Source of the DNA: Bacillus cytotoxicus
GTDB taxonomy: Bacteria > Bacillota > Bacilli > Bacillales > Bacillaceae_G
Direction: 5' to 3'
NCBI RefSeq assembly: GCF_023715645.1
Contig: NZ_JAMBOP010000008.1
Coordinates: 62,001-126,000, forward strand
DNA: 64,000 nucleotides
The stretch's first letter is position 1. The number at the start of each line of letters is the position of its first letter. A model generated the notes under the pieces. That model was not told the DNA's origin and did not search any database. It saw only the letters and a program-made list of their open reading frames with translations. Below, piece after piece: positions 8,906 through 17,899 of the stretch. The translations under genes and the position numbers were made by a program.

Positions 8906-9856
8906 ATGATAAGAATTTGTGCAGTAACTAAGGAAAATGAAGTATTATATGATGTACCATTAGAAGAAACGAAGCGAGAAGATATTGTATGGTTTTGGCT
9001 GGATTTATGTAAACCGACGAAAGAAGAGTATACATATATTTTACAAGACTATTTTAAATTCCATCCCCTTGCGATAGAAGATTGTTTGGAGTACGTACAG
9101 AGACCGAAAGTTGACTTTTATGAAGGGTATAATTTTTTAGTGCTTCATGCTTTTAGTGAAGAGGGACTCGAGCCGCATGAAATTGATATATTTGTAAGTG
9201 ATCAGTTTGTTGTATCTTTTCACTTTTCGCATAATAAGGCGATTGAACGTGCGTGGAATAAACTTGGGGAAAAACAGCGCATAAAGAGAAGTACTCTTCA
9301 TGTGACCCATATGATTATTGACGAAATTGTTGATGATTATTTTGCTCCTGTATATTTTATTGAAGATCATTTAAATGCCATTGATGATAATTTAACGGGA
9401 GAAACAGCGGGTACTGTATTAGAAGAGGTATTTGATATTCGCTCTGATTTATCAAAATTACGACGAACAATTGTACCGATGCGCGATTTATTATATCGTG
9501 TTTTAAATTCAACACGCTTTTATGGTGCGAGTGACCATGAAATTTATTTCAAAGATATTTACGATCATCTGTTAAAACTTTCCGAAATGATTGAAGCAAG
9601 CCGAGAGCTGACAGCTGATATTCGCGATAGCTACTTTTCGCTTAACTCTCATCATATGAATAACATTATGAAAACATTAACGGTTTTTTCAACCATTTTT
9701 ATGCCATTAACATTTATTGTTGGTGTATATGGAATGAACTTTGATAATATGCCAGAGTTAAAGACGGTGCATGGCTATTATATTTGTTTAGCCATAATGG
9801 CCTTTATAGGTGGTGGCATGATGGTCTGGTTTTTTAAGAAGGGCTGGTTTAAATAA
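8906..9856 (+). CDS. corA: CorA-type magnesium/divalent cation transporter
   Basis: A 316-residue channel protein. A long acidic cytoplasmic domain precedes two C-terminal membrane segments. The signature YGMNFDNMPEL sits between TM1 (LTVFSTIFMPLTFIVGV) and TM2 (YICLAIMAFIGGGMMVWFF), the pore-mouth GMN loop of CorA. The protein ends in the basic FKKGWFK. I prefer the ATG at 8906 (GGGTGAAATT before it); in-frame starts at 8888 and 8894 are possible. The gene follows the pdp terminator directly, so its promoter overlaps it. Mg2+ is the likely substrate. Confidence 0.88.
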   Translation: MIRICAVTKENEVLYDVPLEETKREDIVWFWLDLCKPTKEEYTYILQDYFKFHPLAIEDCLEYVQRPKVDFYEGYNFLVLHAFSEEGLEPHEIDIFVSDQFVVSFHFSHNKAIERAWNKLGEKQRIKRSTLHVTHMIIDEIVDDYFAPVYFIEDHLNAIDDNLTGETAGTVLEEVFDIRSDLSKLRRTIVPMRDLLYRVLNSTRFYGASDHEIYFKDIYDHLLKLSEMIEASRELTADIRDSYFSLNSHHMNNIMKTLTVFSTIFMPLTFIVGVYGMNFDNMPELKTVHGYYICLAIMAFIGGGMMVWFFKKGWFK

Positions 9857-9886
9857 TAAAACGCCGGGAATTCCCGGCGTTTTTGC
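9857..9886. terminator. Bidirectional terminator between corA and pbuG
   Basis: AAAACGCCGGGAATTCCCGGCGTTTTT, a perfect stem serving two convergent genes. Confidence 0.95.
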
Positions 9887-9887
9887 T

Positions 9888-11177
9888 TTAGCCAATGGCA
9901 TGCAGCACAAACATGGCTAAGAAAAGGCATGTGATAACATAAAGCGGTTTTGCAACTTGTTTATGTTTACCAAGTGCTACTTTTAAGATTGGATAGGCAA
10001 TGAATCCAAACGCAATACCATCAGCAATGCTATATGTGAGCGGAATCATAACGATGATTAAAAACGCTGGAAATCCTTCTGAAAAATCGTTCAGAGGAAT
10101 TTGTTGAATGTTTGTAATCATTAAACCGCCAATAATAATTAAGATTGGAGCGATTGCGCTATTTGGAATCAATTTTACAAACGGCAGTGCAAATAATGAG
10201 GCAAAGAATAAACCGCCAGTGACGATAGACGTCAGACCGGTCTTGCCGCCCGCTGTAATACCAGCAGCACTTTCTACTGTAGAAACAGTGGGACTCGTGC
10301 CAAATAGACCGCATGTCATCGCTGAAATTGCATTAGCTTGATAAGCACGAGGGAATTTACGTTGATCTTCTAATAAACCATGCAAAAGTCCCATGTTTTC
10401 AAAAATGAGTACCATACTCAATGAGAACGTTGCGATTAAAAACGGTAAAGAAGTCAATTTCCCAAACGACATTGCGCCAAAAACATCACCATAGTTAGCA
10501 AAGGAGAATGAACTATTGCTAACTTGACTTGTATCAACAATACCAAATAACCAAGAAATTCCGGTACCAATTGCGATCGTCCATAAAAAGCTTCCACGAA
10601 CGTTACGAATAAATAAAACCAATGCAACAATAAGAGTAAGCAGTGTTGCTAGAACAACGGGACTGCTTAATTTTCCTAATGCAACAGCAGTATTTGAATT
10701 TGCAACGACAAGACCGCCTTTTTGCAAGCCAATAAATGCTAAAAAGAGTCCGATACCAACAGTTATTGCTTCTTTTAGCGATTGTGGGATTGCGGCAGAA
10801 AGTGTGCGAGCAATTGGTGTAAATGCGGCAATTGCAAAAATAATACCAGCGACAAATACCGCTGCTAATGCCTCTTGCCAAGTTAAACCAAGCGTATGCA
10901 CAGCCGTGTACGTAAAGAACGCATTTACTCCCATACCTGGTACAAGGATCGCCGGTGCATTTGCCCAAAATGCCATTAATAGACATCCGACAAATGAGCT
11001 GAATACTGTTGCTAAAATTCCTGCTTCAAGAGGAATGCCGGCATCTGATAAAATGGATGCATTCACAATCATAATATAAACGATCGTGAAAAATGATGTT
11101 ACACCAGCGAGTACTTCTTGTTTTGGTGATGTTTGATGTAAGTCTAATTTAAATGTTTTTTCAAGAATTCCTTTCAT
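9888..11177 (-). CDS. pbuG: NCS2 family hypoxanthine/guanine permease (AzgA type)
   Basis: A 429-residue polytopic permease with about a dozen membrane segments. Family marks are TSFFTIVYIMIVNASIL near the N terminus, PGMGVNAFF, VGIGLFLAFIGL, and FGTSPTVSTVESAAGITAGGKTGL, which characterise the AzgA/PbuG branch. It imports hypoxanthine and guanine by proton symport. The start follows AAGAAGG, and a sigma-A type promoter is visible about 60 bases upstream. I looked for a purine riboswitch in the leader and found none. Which purine it prefers is inferred. Confidence 0.88.
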   Translation of the reverse strand: MKGILEKTFKLDLHQTSPKQEVLAGVTSFFTIVYIMIVNASILSDAGIPLEAGILATVFSSFVGCLLMAFWANAPAILVPGMGVNAFFTYTAVHTLGLTWQEALAAVFVAGIIFAIAAFTPIARTLSAAIPQSLKEAITVGIGLFLAFIGLQKGGLVVANSNTAVALGKLSSPVVLATLLTLIVALVLFIRNVRGSFLWTIAIGTGISWLFGIVDTSQVSNSSFSFANYGDVFGAMSFGKLTSLPFLIATFSLSMVLIFENMGLLHGLLEDQRKFPRAYQANAISAMTCGLFGTSPTVSTVESAAGITAGGKTGLTSIVTGGLFFASLFALPFVKLIPNSAIAPILIIIGGLMITNIQQIPLNDFSEGFPAFLIIVMIPLTYSIADGIAFGFIAYPILKVALGKHKQVAKPLYVITCLFLAMFVLHAIG

Positions 11178-11243
11178 GTTAAACCTTCTTTTTCATATCC
11201 CTCTCCCACCCGTGATATCCCTTTGTAAGGTTCACCGTATATT

Positions 11244-11271
11244 ATTATAGCAAAACAACAGTTTTTTACAA
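11244..11271 (-). promoter_or_regulatory. Promoter of pbuG
   Basis: On the minus strand TTGTAA, 16 bases, TATAAT. The predicted leader is about 60 nt; an upstream AACCTT can pair with AAGGTT that overlaps the ribosome site. Confidence 0.6.
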
Positions 11272-11327
11272 CAATAAAAATGATAACGTTTTCTTTTTTG
11301 CTAGATATATAATTACATATTATAGAT

Positions 11328-11492
11328 TTAAATTAAAAACCTGACATAAACCCCTTTTTTTAGATGGATGAGAGCGTCCGGCCATGAGTAGAAGCGATCG
11401 GTGCCCATTTCTGCCACGTGCGAGAGTTTTAAAACAAAAGGAGAAAGCAAGTAGGGGTCATCTTTTGTTTAGCATAACCGGCAGCGTATATG
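11328..11492 (+). repeat. bcr-like repeat copy
   Basis: AACCTGACATAAACCCC start, GATGAGAGCGTCCGGCC and GATCGGTGCC core. One stem pair is changed from U-A to C-G on both arms relative to the common copy. Confidence 0.75.
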
Positions 11493-11523
11493 GTGAATAA
11501 GCAAAAAGAATTTATATAGATAA

Positions 11524-11718
11524 ATCCAAATTAAAAGCCTGACATAAACCTCTTTTCTTTTTAGATGGACGAGAGCGTCTGGCCATAAGTAGAAGCGGTC
11601 AGTGCCTATTTCCGCCATATGCAATGTTCAAACAAATATAGGAGGAAAGTAGCAGGTTACTTTCGCTTGGAATGGCGGCGACTTGTGTGCCTGAAAGTTA
11701 AGTTGGATTTATATATAT
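11524..11718 (+). repeat. bcr-like repeat copy, tandem to the previous one
   Basis: AAGCCTGACATAAACCTC, GACGAGAGCGTCTGGCC, GCGGTCAGTGCC, and the long tail ending AGTTGGATTTATATATATG. The tail runs into the last two codons and stop of the SIMPL gene on the other strand. Confidence 0.8.
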
Positions 11719-12368
11719 GTAAAAACGGCACGTATGGTTGAAGTAATTTCTATTTCGCCTGATTGAATAGGAGGAGCGCCGCTATGAACAGCGGAATAAG
11801 CAACAAATTCCCGCGGCATTTGGGAAGACTCTTCGACGAGAGATAGGGGAATGGGATTTATATTTAAATTATATGTACTAGCAATTGTCCTTGCTTTTTC
11901 TTGCGCGTTTTGCACAGCAAGTACTAATGCTTGTTTGTAATAAGCATTCGGTGCAGAAACGCGAAATACAAGCCCTCTGGCGACATTGGCACCGTTTGCT
12001 ACAGCTGCTTCAAATACTTCGCCTGCTTTTTGGACATTGAGTACAATAATTTCATATAAATGCTCAACTTGATAACCTCTTAGGACAGGCTTTTCATTCA
12101 CGATTTCATATTGCGGTGTAATCGTGTAAGAAAGTGTTTTAATATTTTGCTCTGTAATTCCAAGCTGCTTTAAAGCAGTAAGCAAATTAGTAGAAAGAGC
12201 AGCATTTTCTGCTTGTGCTTGTTTTATATTTTGATCTTCAGTGCGAACCCCGATTGTTAAAACGACAACATCCGGTTTCGCTTTCACGACACCTTCACCT
12301 TGTACAGTAACCGTTGCTTCCTTGCCATTACGTAATTCATGTGAATAGGGGGACATGCCCATTTGCAT
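11709..12368 (-). CDS. SIMPL domain protein (DUF541)
   Basis: A 219-residue protein with the SIMPL/DUF541 signature: the opening TVTVQGEGVVKAKPDVVVLTIGV, then GITEQNIKTLSYTITPQYE, and the final IEITSTIRAVFTY. The family includes periplasmic or cell-surface proteins of unclear function linked to stress. No signal peptide is seen, unlike many relatives. The start is preceded by GGAAGGTG. The stop codon and last two codons overlap the end of an interspersed repeat, so the C terminus may have been altered by the insertion. Confidence 0.82.
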   Translation of the reverse strand: MQMGMSPYSHELRNGKEATVTVQGEGVVKAKPDVVVLTIGVRTEDQNIKQAQAENAALSTNLLTALKQLGITEQNIKTLSYTITPQYEIVNEKPVLRGYQVEHLYEIIVLNVQKAGEVFEAAVANGANVARGLVFRVSAPNAYYKQALVLAVQNAQEKARTIASTYNLNINPIPLSLVEESSQMPREFVAYSAVHSGAPPIQSGEIEITSTIRAVFTYI

Positions 12369-12490
12369 GATTGTTCACCTTCCTTTCTTTATTTATATGA
12401 AAGAAGGAAGTCCATTTTTTCTTTAAATTTAGAAATGTAGTAGAAAATCTAAGTAGAAAGAAAATATATACAATTAAGGTATTCATGCAT

Positions 12491-12512
12491 TATAATATGT
12501 GTAAATATTATA
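12491..12512. promoter_or_regulatory. Inverted repeat at the marR-type promoter
   Basis: TATAATAT, six bases, ATATTATA: a perfect 8-bp inverted repeat whose left arm is the -10 TATAAT. It lies 18 bases before the GTG start of a MarR regulator, a typical autoregulatory operator layout. Confidence 0.45.
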
Positions 12513-12529
12513 AAAAAGGATCGAGAACA

Positions 12530-12949
12530 GTGAACGAAAAACGAGAAGCGCTTATTTTAAACTTATCTACATCTTTTCGAAGAATGCTTCGCTTATTACA
12601 AAGTGATATTAATGAACTTTTTTCTGAACATATGCCATGGAATGAGTTTTCTGTACTGCGTGCATTATATTGGAAAAGCCCACAAATGGCATCGCAAATT
12701 GCAAGTGAAGTGAAAGTTACATCTAGTCATATTACAGCAGTTACAGATCGCCTTGCTCGTAAGGGACTTGTAATGAGAAAGCGTTCTAATTCAGATAGAC
12801 GTATTGTGTATTTAGAAATTACCGATAGCGGGCGAGAAGTTGCTGAAAAACTTGAAAATGTTCGAAAAGAATATTATAGAGAGAAGTTTCAGGGTTGGAG
12901 CGACAAGGAAATAGAAATGGCGTTAGATCTTTTCGATAGAGTCCTATGA
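12530..12949 (+). CDS. MarR family transcriptional regulator
   Basis: A 139-residue winged-helix regulator. The HTH is in MASQIASEVKVTSSHITAVTDRLARKGL; the wing is KRSNSDRRIVYLEITDSGREV, the classic MarR DxRxxxxxLT-like wing. Helical N and C termini would form the dimer. I chose GTG 12530, after AAAGGATCGAGAACA; an in-frame ATG at 12485 would overlap the promoter. The ligand and targets are unknown. The nearest genes are the SIMPL gene (divergent) and repeats, so it may control itself and the SIMPL gene. Confidence 0.85.
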   Translation: MNEKREALILNLSTSFRRMLRLLQSDINELFSEHMPWNEFSVLRALYWKSPQMASQIASEVKVTSSHITAVTDRLARKGLVMRKRSNSDRRIVYLEITDSGREVAEKLENVRKEYYREKFQGWSDKEIEMALDLFDRVL

Positions 12950-12984
12950 AAATAGAAAAGCAGAGATTGTTTTTCTATTTTTTT
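12949..12984 (+). terminator. Terminator of the MarR gene
   Basis: AAATAGAAAA/TTTTTCTATTT stem with T7 tail. Confidence 0.75.
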
Positions 12985-12999
12985 GCGTAAATATTAAAT

Positions 13000-13105
13000 A
13001 CAAATTGAAAGACGGGCATAAAAACCAACCTTTTTTAGGGGGGCGAGAGCGTCTGGCCGCGCGTAGGAGCGGTCAGGGCCTTTTCATGCACTCAGAATGT
13101 TGAAA
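13000..13105 (+). repeat. bcr-like repeat copy, 5' half
   Basis: CAAATTGAAAGACGGGCATAA start, GCGAGAGCGTCTGGCC and GCGGTCAGGGCC core. The normal 3' tail is replaced by the tandem units at 13139-13210. Confidence 0.75.
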
Positions 13106-13138
13106 ATTGTCGAAGTGTCTTTATCTTGTGTCGAAGCG

Positions 13139-13210
13139 CCGATATATCGAAAAAGTCGCCGATATATTGAAAAAAGTGGTCGATATATTTGAAAAAGCGC
13201 CGATATATGA
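13139..13210 (+). repeat. Four tandem 20-21 base units around CCGATATAT
   Basis: GATATAT recurs at 13141, 13161, 13182 and 13202, each followed by a TGAAAAA-like run in the first three units. The units resemble the ordinary repeat tail (CGACTTATATATCGAAAAA), as if that tail had been amplified. Confidence 0.7.
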
Positions 13211-13224
13211 GTGAACATATAAGA

Positions 13225-13269
13225 AGGAGGTGATTCAAAAGACATCTACATCTCTTTTGAGTCACCTCC
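13225..13269. repeat. Long hairpin with Shine-Dalgarno and anti-Shine-Dalgarno arms
   Basis: GGAGGTGATTCAAAAGA and TCTTTTGAGTCACCTCC form a 17-bp stem with one mismatch. The left arm with its upstream AAGAA is close to a perfect complement of the 16S rRNA 3' end; the right arm imitates that 3' end. There is no T run after it and no start codon at the right distance. Confidence 0.6.
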
Positions 13270-13270
13270 G

Positions 13271-13412
13271 AAACAACGACATAAAAACTTCTTTCTTTTT
13301 AGATGGACGAGAGCATCTGGCCATGCATAGAAGCTTTACTACATGCAAGGATTAAAACAAAGGGACTACATAGCAGTCACTTATAGGGTCAAAAAATAAA
13401 GTGGATTTATGC
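13271..13412 (+). repeat. bcr-like repeat copy
   Basis: ACGACATAAAAACTTC start, GACGAGAGCATCTGGCC, AAAACAAAGGGA, tail AAAGTGGATTTATGC. The right stem arm (GGTCAG) is lost. Confidence 0.7.
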
Positions 13413-13435
13413 ATTGCGGAATCGATGCCTTGCAT

Positions 13436-13462
13436 AAAAATAGCCTCCTAGGAGGCTATTTT
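13436..13462 (-). terminator. Terminator of the YtrA-type ABC operon
   Basis: AAAATAGCCTCCTAGGAGGCTATTTTT read on the minus strand. The stop codon of the last permease gene lies in the left arm. Confidence 0.85.
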
Positions 13463-14532
13463 GCATATAAAGAAAGTTTATGTTTTAACCCCCACTGTAA
13501 AATAACATATGTCAAAATGCCACACCCAATAAAATACATATAGTGAAGCGGGATAGATTTACTGCCATCAGTGAAAACTTCGCTACCAAGAAGTCCGAAA
13601 CAAATGGAAGTGCATAGTAAGAAATAGACATGGAGTTTTTGATATAGCAATATCTTTCCGTTCTGTTCATTTGGTGAACGTGCATATAAATAGGCTCCTA
13701 GTGGCAGACAAAGAAGTATATAAATTGCCGGACTTAGTAGTGTCCATGCAGACGGAATATGATGATAAGAAGGTCCTACATGTAGCTCTCCGTATTCATC
13801 TTTTATAGCCTCTCTTTGCGGTTGATAGTCATAATTAATGTAAAAATGTGTAAGAGGAGCAAATGTACTTATATTTTCTATATACATGGAACTTTTATGA
13901 TAGGCCTGATCATATTCTTTTTCTGATAAATCAACATGTAATGCAAAGAAAGGGAACGCAAGCTGAGAAATGTAAATGGGGAAAACCAATAAAATATAGC
14001 TTAGCGCACCTTGTGAAACAATATTTCCTGTAATACTTCCGATGAAAAGGGCTAATGTATAAATGGCGATTAATGTCAATGTTGTATAAATAAAGTATAG
14101 ATGAAACGGTGTGAATGATTGATAAACGGCGTGTATCGTAGTTTTATAGACAATATACATAAGGATCCAGCTCACGCTTAGTGTACTTATGATATGAACC
14201 GTACCAAACAACCATTTTGATAAAAATAAATGTGAGCGCTTAAATGGCATAGACCATAAAAAATCATTTGTTTGATTATGACGCTCCCAGCCTATTAAAA
14301 TGACAGCTAATCCAAGTAAAAGCAGAGCAGGGAAAAAGATAGGACTATCTCCGCTCAAATGATAGGAATAATACGTATCCGTCGTTTCACGTAAGTACTC
14401 AGCTTTGTGCAGTGCGTCGCTATAATATCGATATGGTAAGAGATATAAGGTACTGAGCCAGAATAACGCAATGATATATTTCCCTTGCTTCCAGTTTCGC
14501 AACCATAATGCTTTATGGAACATACAATTCAC
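13456..14532 (-). CDS. ABC transporter permease paralogue 4
   Basis: A 358-residue membrane protein, last of four tandem paralogues. It begins MNCMFHKALWLRNWKQGKY, has several hydrophobic segments, and carries the family block GWERHNQTNDFLWSMPFKR (about residues 80-100) and RSPNEQNGKILLYQKL (near 285). It is the most divergent at the C terminus, ending LKHKLSLYAK instead of the LLKWKFSFGGR of the others. The 41-base spacer before it is nearly identical to the one before paralogue 3. Likely a YtrC/YtrD-like permease partnering the shared ATPase; substrate unknown. Confidence 0.78.
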   Translation of the reverse strand: MNCMFHKALWLRNWKQGKYIIALFWLSTLYLLPYRYYSDALHKAEYLRETTDTYYSYHLSGDSPIFFPALLLLGLAVILIGWERHNQTNDFLWSMPFKRSHLFLSKWLFGTVHIISTLSVSWILMYIVYKTTIHAVYQSFTPFHLYFIYTTLTLIAIYTLALFIGSITGNIVSQGALSYILLVFPIYISQLAFPFFALHVDLSEKEYDQAYHKSSMYIENISTFAPLTHFYINYDYQPQREAIKDEYGELHVGPSYHHIPSAWTLLSPAIYILLCLPLGAYLYARSPNEQNGKILLYQKLHVYFLLCTSICFGLLGSEVFTDGSKSIPLHYMYFIGCGILTYVILQWGLKHKLSLYAK

Positions 14533-14573
14533 CTCGATTTATACGTATATTTTTATTCGTCAAAACAGTATCG

Positions 14574-15662
14574 TTATCTTCCGCCAAAAGAGAATTTCCA
14601 TTTAAGCAAGCGAGTTAAAATGATATAACTAATAATTCCTGTCCCTAAAAAGGTTAGATAATAACTCCATAAGATATTCGCTCCCAATGCTCGCCCGCCG
14701 AGTAAGGAAAAACAAAGAACAGTACACCCAATGAACCATTTCTGTAGTTGTGGAAACAATAGGAAATTTCCGTTATGCTCGTTAGGTGATTTCATATATA
14801 AGGTAATTGCAATTGGTAAAAATAGAACAATATAAATAAATGGGCTCAGTAATTTCCAAGTAGATGGAATTCGTGTATACTCCACTGAATTCACATTCGG
14901 TGAAGAAATTTTATTACCCTGTTGATCGAAATGATATTCAGGATGGTAATCAAAATGAATAGAAAACCTATCTAATGGTGAAACGATGCTTATTTGTTCT
15001 AAGTAATCGCTGGTTTTACGCTCTATTTGATACTTTTCTTCTGATGAACCTCCTATATGAGTAAAAAGAAATCCAGATACTAATAAGGTTAAGCCGTACG
15101 GAAGAAATAAAATGACTGCCGTTAAGGAGCCTTGCGAAAAAATATTTCCAGTAATTGTCCCAATGAATAAAGAGAATGTATAGATAGCAATTAGTACAAT
15201 CGTAGCGTAAACAAAGTAAGTGTGGAACGGATTAAAATCTTGATAAGTATTATGAAAAGATACTTTTTTAATTCCCCACATACAAATCCAACAAACAAAA
15301 TTCACCATTATAATATTAACAATACCAAACAACCATTTTGTTAGAAAAATATCTTTTCGTTTAAAGGGCATAGAGAAAAGATAATCAGCGGATTGATTAT
15401 TACGTTCCCATCCAATTAAAACACAAGCAATTGCAATGAGAATAAGGCCTTGTACTATGACAATATCAGGTGCTGAAAATGAATAGGAATAGTAATAGGC
15501 ATAATCATCCCATTTCATTTTTGATAGCCTAAGCTGTGATTGTGCAGCACTGTAATATGCATAAGGAAGTATATATAAACTACTTAACCAAAAAAGTATA
15601 AGAAAATATTTTCCTTGTTTATACGTTCGCAACCATAATGCTTTATGGAACATACAATTCAC
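14574..15662 (-). CDS. ABC transporter permease paralogue 3
   Basis: A 362-residue membrane protein beginning MNCMFHKALWLRTYKQGKY and ending LLKWKFSFGGR. The shared block is GWERNNQSADYLFSMPFKR, then KDIFLTKWLFGIVNIIM. It resembles paralogue 1 more than paralogues 2 and 4 (shared LPYAYYS.AQSQLR.SKMKWD). A large extracytoplasmic segment (about residues 205-270) precedes the last membrane helices, as in YtrC/YtrD-type proteins. It was produced by tandem duplication, judged by the conserved spacer on both sides. Confidence 0.78.
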   Translation of the reverse strand: MNCMFHKALWLRTYKQGKYFLILFWLSSLYILPYAYYSAAQSQLRLSKMKWDDYAYYYSYSFSAPDIVIVQGLILIAIACVLIGWERNNQSADYLFSMPFKRKDIFLTKWLFGIVNIIMVNFVCWICMWGIKKVSFHNTYQDFNPFHTYFVYATIVLIAIYTFSLFIGTITGNIFSQGSLTAVILFLPYGLTLLVSGFLFTHIGGSSEEKYQIERKTSDYLEQISIVSPLDRFSIHFDYHPEYHFDQQGNKISSPNVNSVEYTRIPSTWKLLSPFIYIVLFLPIAITLYMKSPNEHNGNFLLFPQLQKWFIGCTVLCFSLLGGRALGANILWSYYLTFLGTGIISYIILTRLLKWKFSFGGR

Positions 15663-15703
15663 CTCGATTTATACGTATATTTTTATTGATCAAAACAATA
15701 TCG

Positions 15704-16783
15704 TTATCTTCCGCCAAAAGAGAATTTCCATTTTAGTAAGCGAGATAAGATGAGATAAGTGATAACTCCTGTACCTAGGAAACTTATATAATAGCCTATT
15801 AACGAATTGATTCCTCCTAGGATACGAGCACCAAGCAAGGAAAAGCATGTTACCGTACAAATGATAAAGATCTTTTGTAACTTCGGAAAAAGTAGTATCT
15901 TTCCGTTTTGTTCGTTAGGTGATCGAGCGTATAAGTACGTACTTAATGGTAATAAAATCAACGTATATACAATAGGACCTATTAATGTCCAAAGAGACGG
16001 AATAGAACTAAAGTTAGGTTCATTGATTCGTTTTCCTGTTTTATCTGTATAGGCAGACTTGGGTTCGTAACTAAAATAGATTTGAAAATGTAGCATCGGT
16101 GAAAATACCGTGAGTTTTTCAACATTATTCATATATGCATTTTCTCGTTCGTAAGTGTTATCATACGAATTATTCGTATGAACAGAAATGAATCCAGCAA
16201 TTAAAATAGATAATACGAATGGTAAAATAAGAACAATTGCAGTTAAAAAGCCTTGTGATACAATATTTCCAGCAATTGTTCCGATGCATAGTGTTAACGT
16301 ATAGATTGCAAAGAGTACGATTGCTGCGTATAGAAAGTAATAGTGAAAAGGTGAAAAAACTTGATACTTATTATGAAAAGTTGTTTTTTTCAAAATGGCG
16401 AAAATTCCCCAGTTTACAATTAGCATGCCAATAATATTCGAAATGCCAAAAATCCATTTTGTAAGAAAAATGTGAGTTCGTTTAAATGGCATCGACCAAA
16501 GTAAGTCGGTATTTTGATTATGACGATCCCAGCCAATGATTACACAACCTAAAACAATAACAAGTGCCCCTTGTATTATGATTGTTTCTTCAGGGAAAGT
16601 ATAGTGATAATAAAAATGGTATTTCCATTTCATATTATCGTGGAAATAATTTAGCTGTTCTCTAGCAGCTAAATAATATTTGCATGATAATATATAGAAG
16701 TTAACGAGCCAAAATAACCATACGATATATTTACTTTGCTTGTATGTTTGAAGCCATAGTGCTTTATGGAACATGTAATTCAC
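15704..16783 (-). CDS. ABC transporter permease paralogue 2
   Basis: A 359-residue membrane protein beginning MNYMFHKALWLQTYKQSKY. The shared block reads GWDRHNQNTDLLWSMPFKR. The C-terminal RSPNEQNGKILLFPKLQK and LLKWKFSFGGR are conserved. The loop around residues 205-260 (NSYDNTYERENAYMNN) is unlike the others, so the outward-facing part is the fast-evolving region. It is 39 bases downstream of paralogue 1. The substrate is unknown. Confidence 0.78.
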   Translation of the reverse strand: MNYMFHKALWLQTYKQSKYIVWLFWLVNFYILSCKYYLAAREQLNYFHDNMKWKYHFYYHYTFPEETIIIQGALVIVLGCVIIGWDRHNQNTDLLWSMPFKRTHIFLTKWIFGISNIIGMLIVNWGIFAILKKTTFHNKYQVFSPFHYYFLYAAIVLFAIYTLTLCIGTIAGNIVSQGFLTAIVLILPFVLSILIAGFISVHTNNSYDNTYERENAYMNNVEKLTVFSPMLHFQIYFSYEPKSAYTDKTGKRINEPNFSSIPSLWTLIGPIVYTLILLPLSTYLYARSPNEQNGKILLFPKLQKIFIICTVTCFSLLGARILGGINSLIGYYISFLGTGVITYLILSRLLKWKFSFGGR

Positions 16784-16822
16784 CTCTATTTGTATGTGTT
16801 CGCATCTTGATTAAAAATATCG

Positions 16823-17899
16823 TTATCTTCCGCCCAAAGAAAACTTCCATTTTAACAAGCGAGTTAAAATCATATAACTAATAATTCCTGCTCCTAAAAA
16901 GGTTATATAGTAAATCCATAAAGCATTTATTCCAAATATTCGTCCTGCGAGTAATGCAAAGCAGAGGACTGTACAGCCAATAAACCATTTCTGTAGCTGT
17001 GGAAACAATAGGATTTTTCCGTTTTGTTCATTAGGAGAGCGTGTATATAAAATGATTGCTAATGGTAAAAATAGAATTATATAAACAAATGGGATCAGTA
17101 ATTCCCAAACAGGTGGAATCCATGTTTTCTCCATAGGATTTTTGTTAGGTACATCTGAGATTTTACCGTTCCGATCAAATTTCTCTTTAGGATAATAGCT
17201 GTAAATAATAAAAAAATCATCAAGCGGTGCAACGATACTTGCTTGTTCTAAGTAATATCTAGTTTTACTCTCAATTTCATATCGATCCTCAGTTGATTCT
17301 CCGGTATGAATAAAAACAAATCCAGATATTAATAAGACTAAACCATACGGAAGATATAAAATGATTGCAGTTAAAGCACCTTGGGAAACAATATTTCCTG
17401 TAATTGTCCCAATGAATAGAGATAAAGTATAGATAGCAATTAGTACGATCGTAGCGTAAACAAAGTAAGTATGAAACGGACTAAAATCCTGATAAGCATT
17501 ATGAAAAGATACTTTTTTTATTCCCCACATACTAATCCAGCAAATAAAATTCACGATTATAATATTGACAATACCGAACGCCCATTTTGTTAGAAAAATG
17601 TCTTTTCGTTTAAAGGGCATAGAGAAAAGATAGTCGGCAGATTGAGTATTCCTTTCCCATCCAATTAAAACACAAGCAAGTGCAATGAGTATGGCGCTTT
17701 GTATTAAAACAGGATCATGTGTTGAAAAAGAATAAGAGTAGTAATAGACGGGATCCCATTTCATTTTTGATTCTCTAAGCTGTGATTGTGCATCACTATA
17801 ATATGCATAAGGAAGTTTATATAAACTACTTAACCAAAAGAGTAGAAGTACATATTTCCCCTGTTTAAACGTCCGTATCCACAACCCCTTATGAAACAT
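16823..17899 (-). CDS. ABC transporter permease paralogue 1
   Basis: A 358-residue membrane protein. I chose the ATG at 17899 (MFHKGLWIRTFKQGKY), which aligns with the other three paralogues and has GAGGAGGGG upstream; the in-frame extension to 17938 would lie inside the ATPase gene. The shared block GWERNTQSADYLFSMPFKR is present, and the end is LLKWKFSLGGR. Its start overlaps the ATPase 3' end by 11 bases, which implies translational coupling and a common complex. Confidence 0.8.
   Translation of the reverse strand: MFHKGLWIRTFKQGKYVLLLFWLSSLYKLPYAYYSDAQSQLRESKMKWDPVYYYSYSFSTHDPVLIQSAILIALACVLIGWERNTQSADYLFSMPFKRKDIFLTKWAFGIVNIIIVNFICWISMWGIKKVSFHNAYQDFSPFHTYFVYATIVLIAIYTLSLFIGTITGNIVSQGALTAIILYLPYGLVLLISGFVFIHTGESTEDRYEIESKTRYYLEQASIVAPLDDFFIIYSYYPKEKFDRNGKISDVPNKNPMEKTWIPPVWELLIPFVYIILFLPLAIILYTRSPNEQNGKILLFPQLQKWFIGCTVLCFALLAGRIFGINALWIYYITFLGAGIISYMILTRLLKWKFSLGGR

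Noticed and set aside
10603-11079. Long open frames overlapping the purine permease on both strands
   Set aside because: They are shadows of the permease gene; no ribosome sites and unnatural composition.
11178-11245. Purine riboswitch in the permease leader
   Set aside because: The leader is only about 60 nt and lacks the conserved purine aptamer core.
13137-13212. CRISPR array
   Set aside because: Units are 20-21 bases with no unique spacers; simple tandem repeat.
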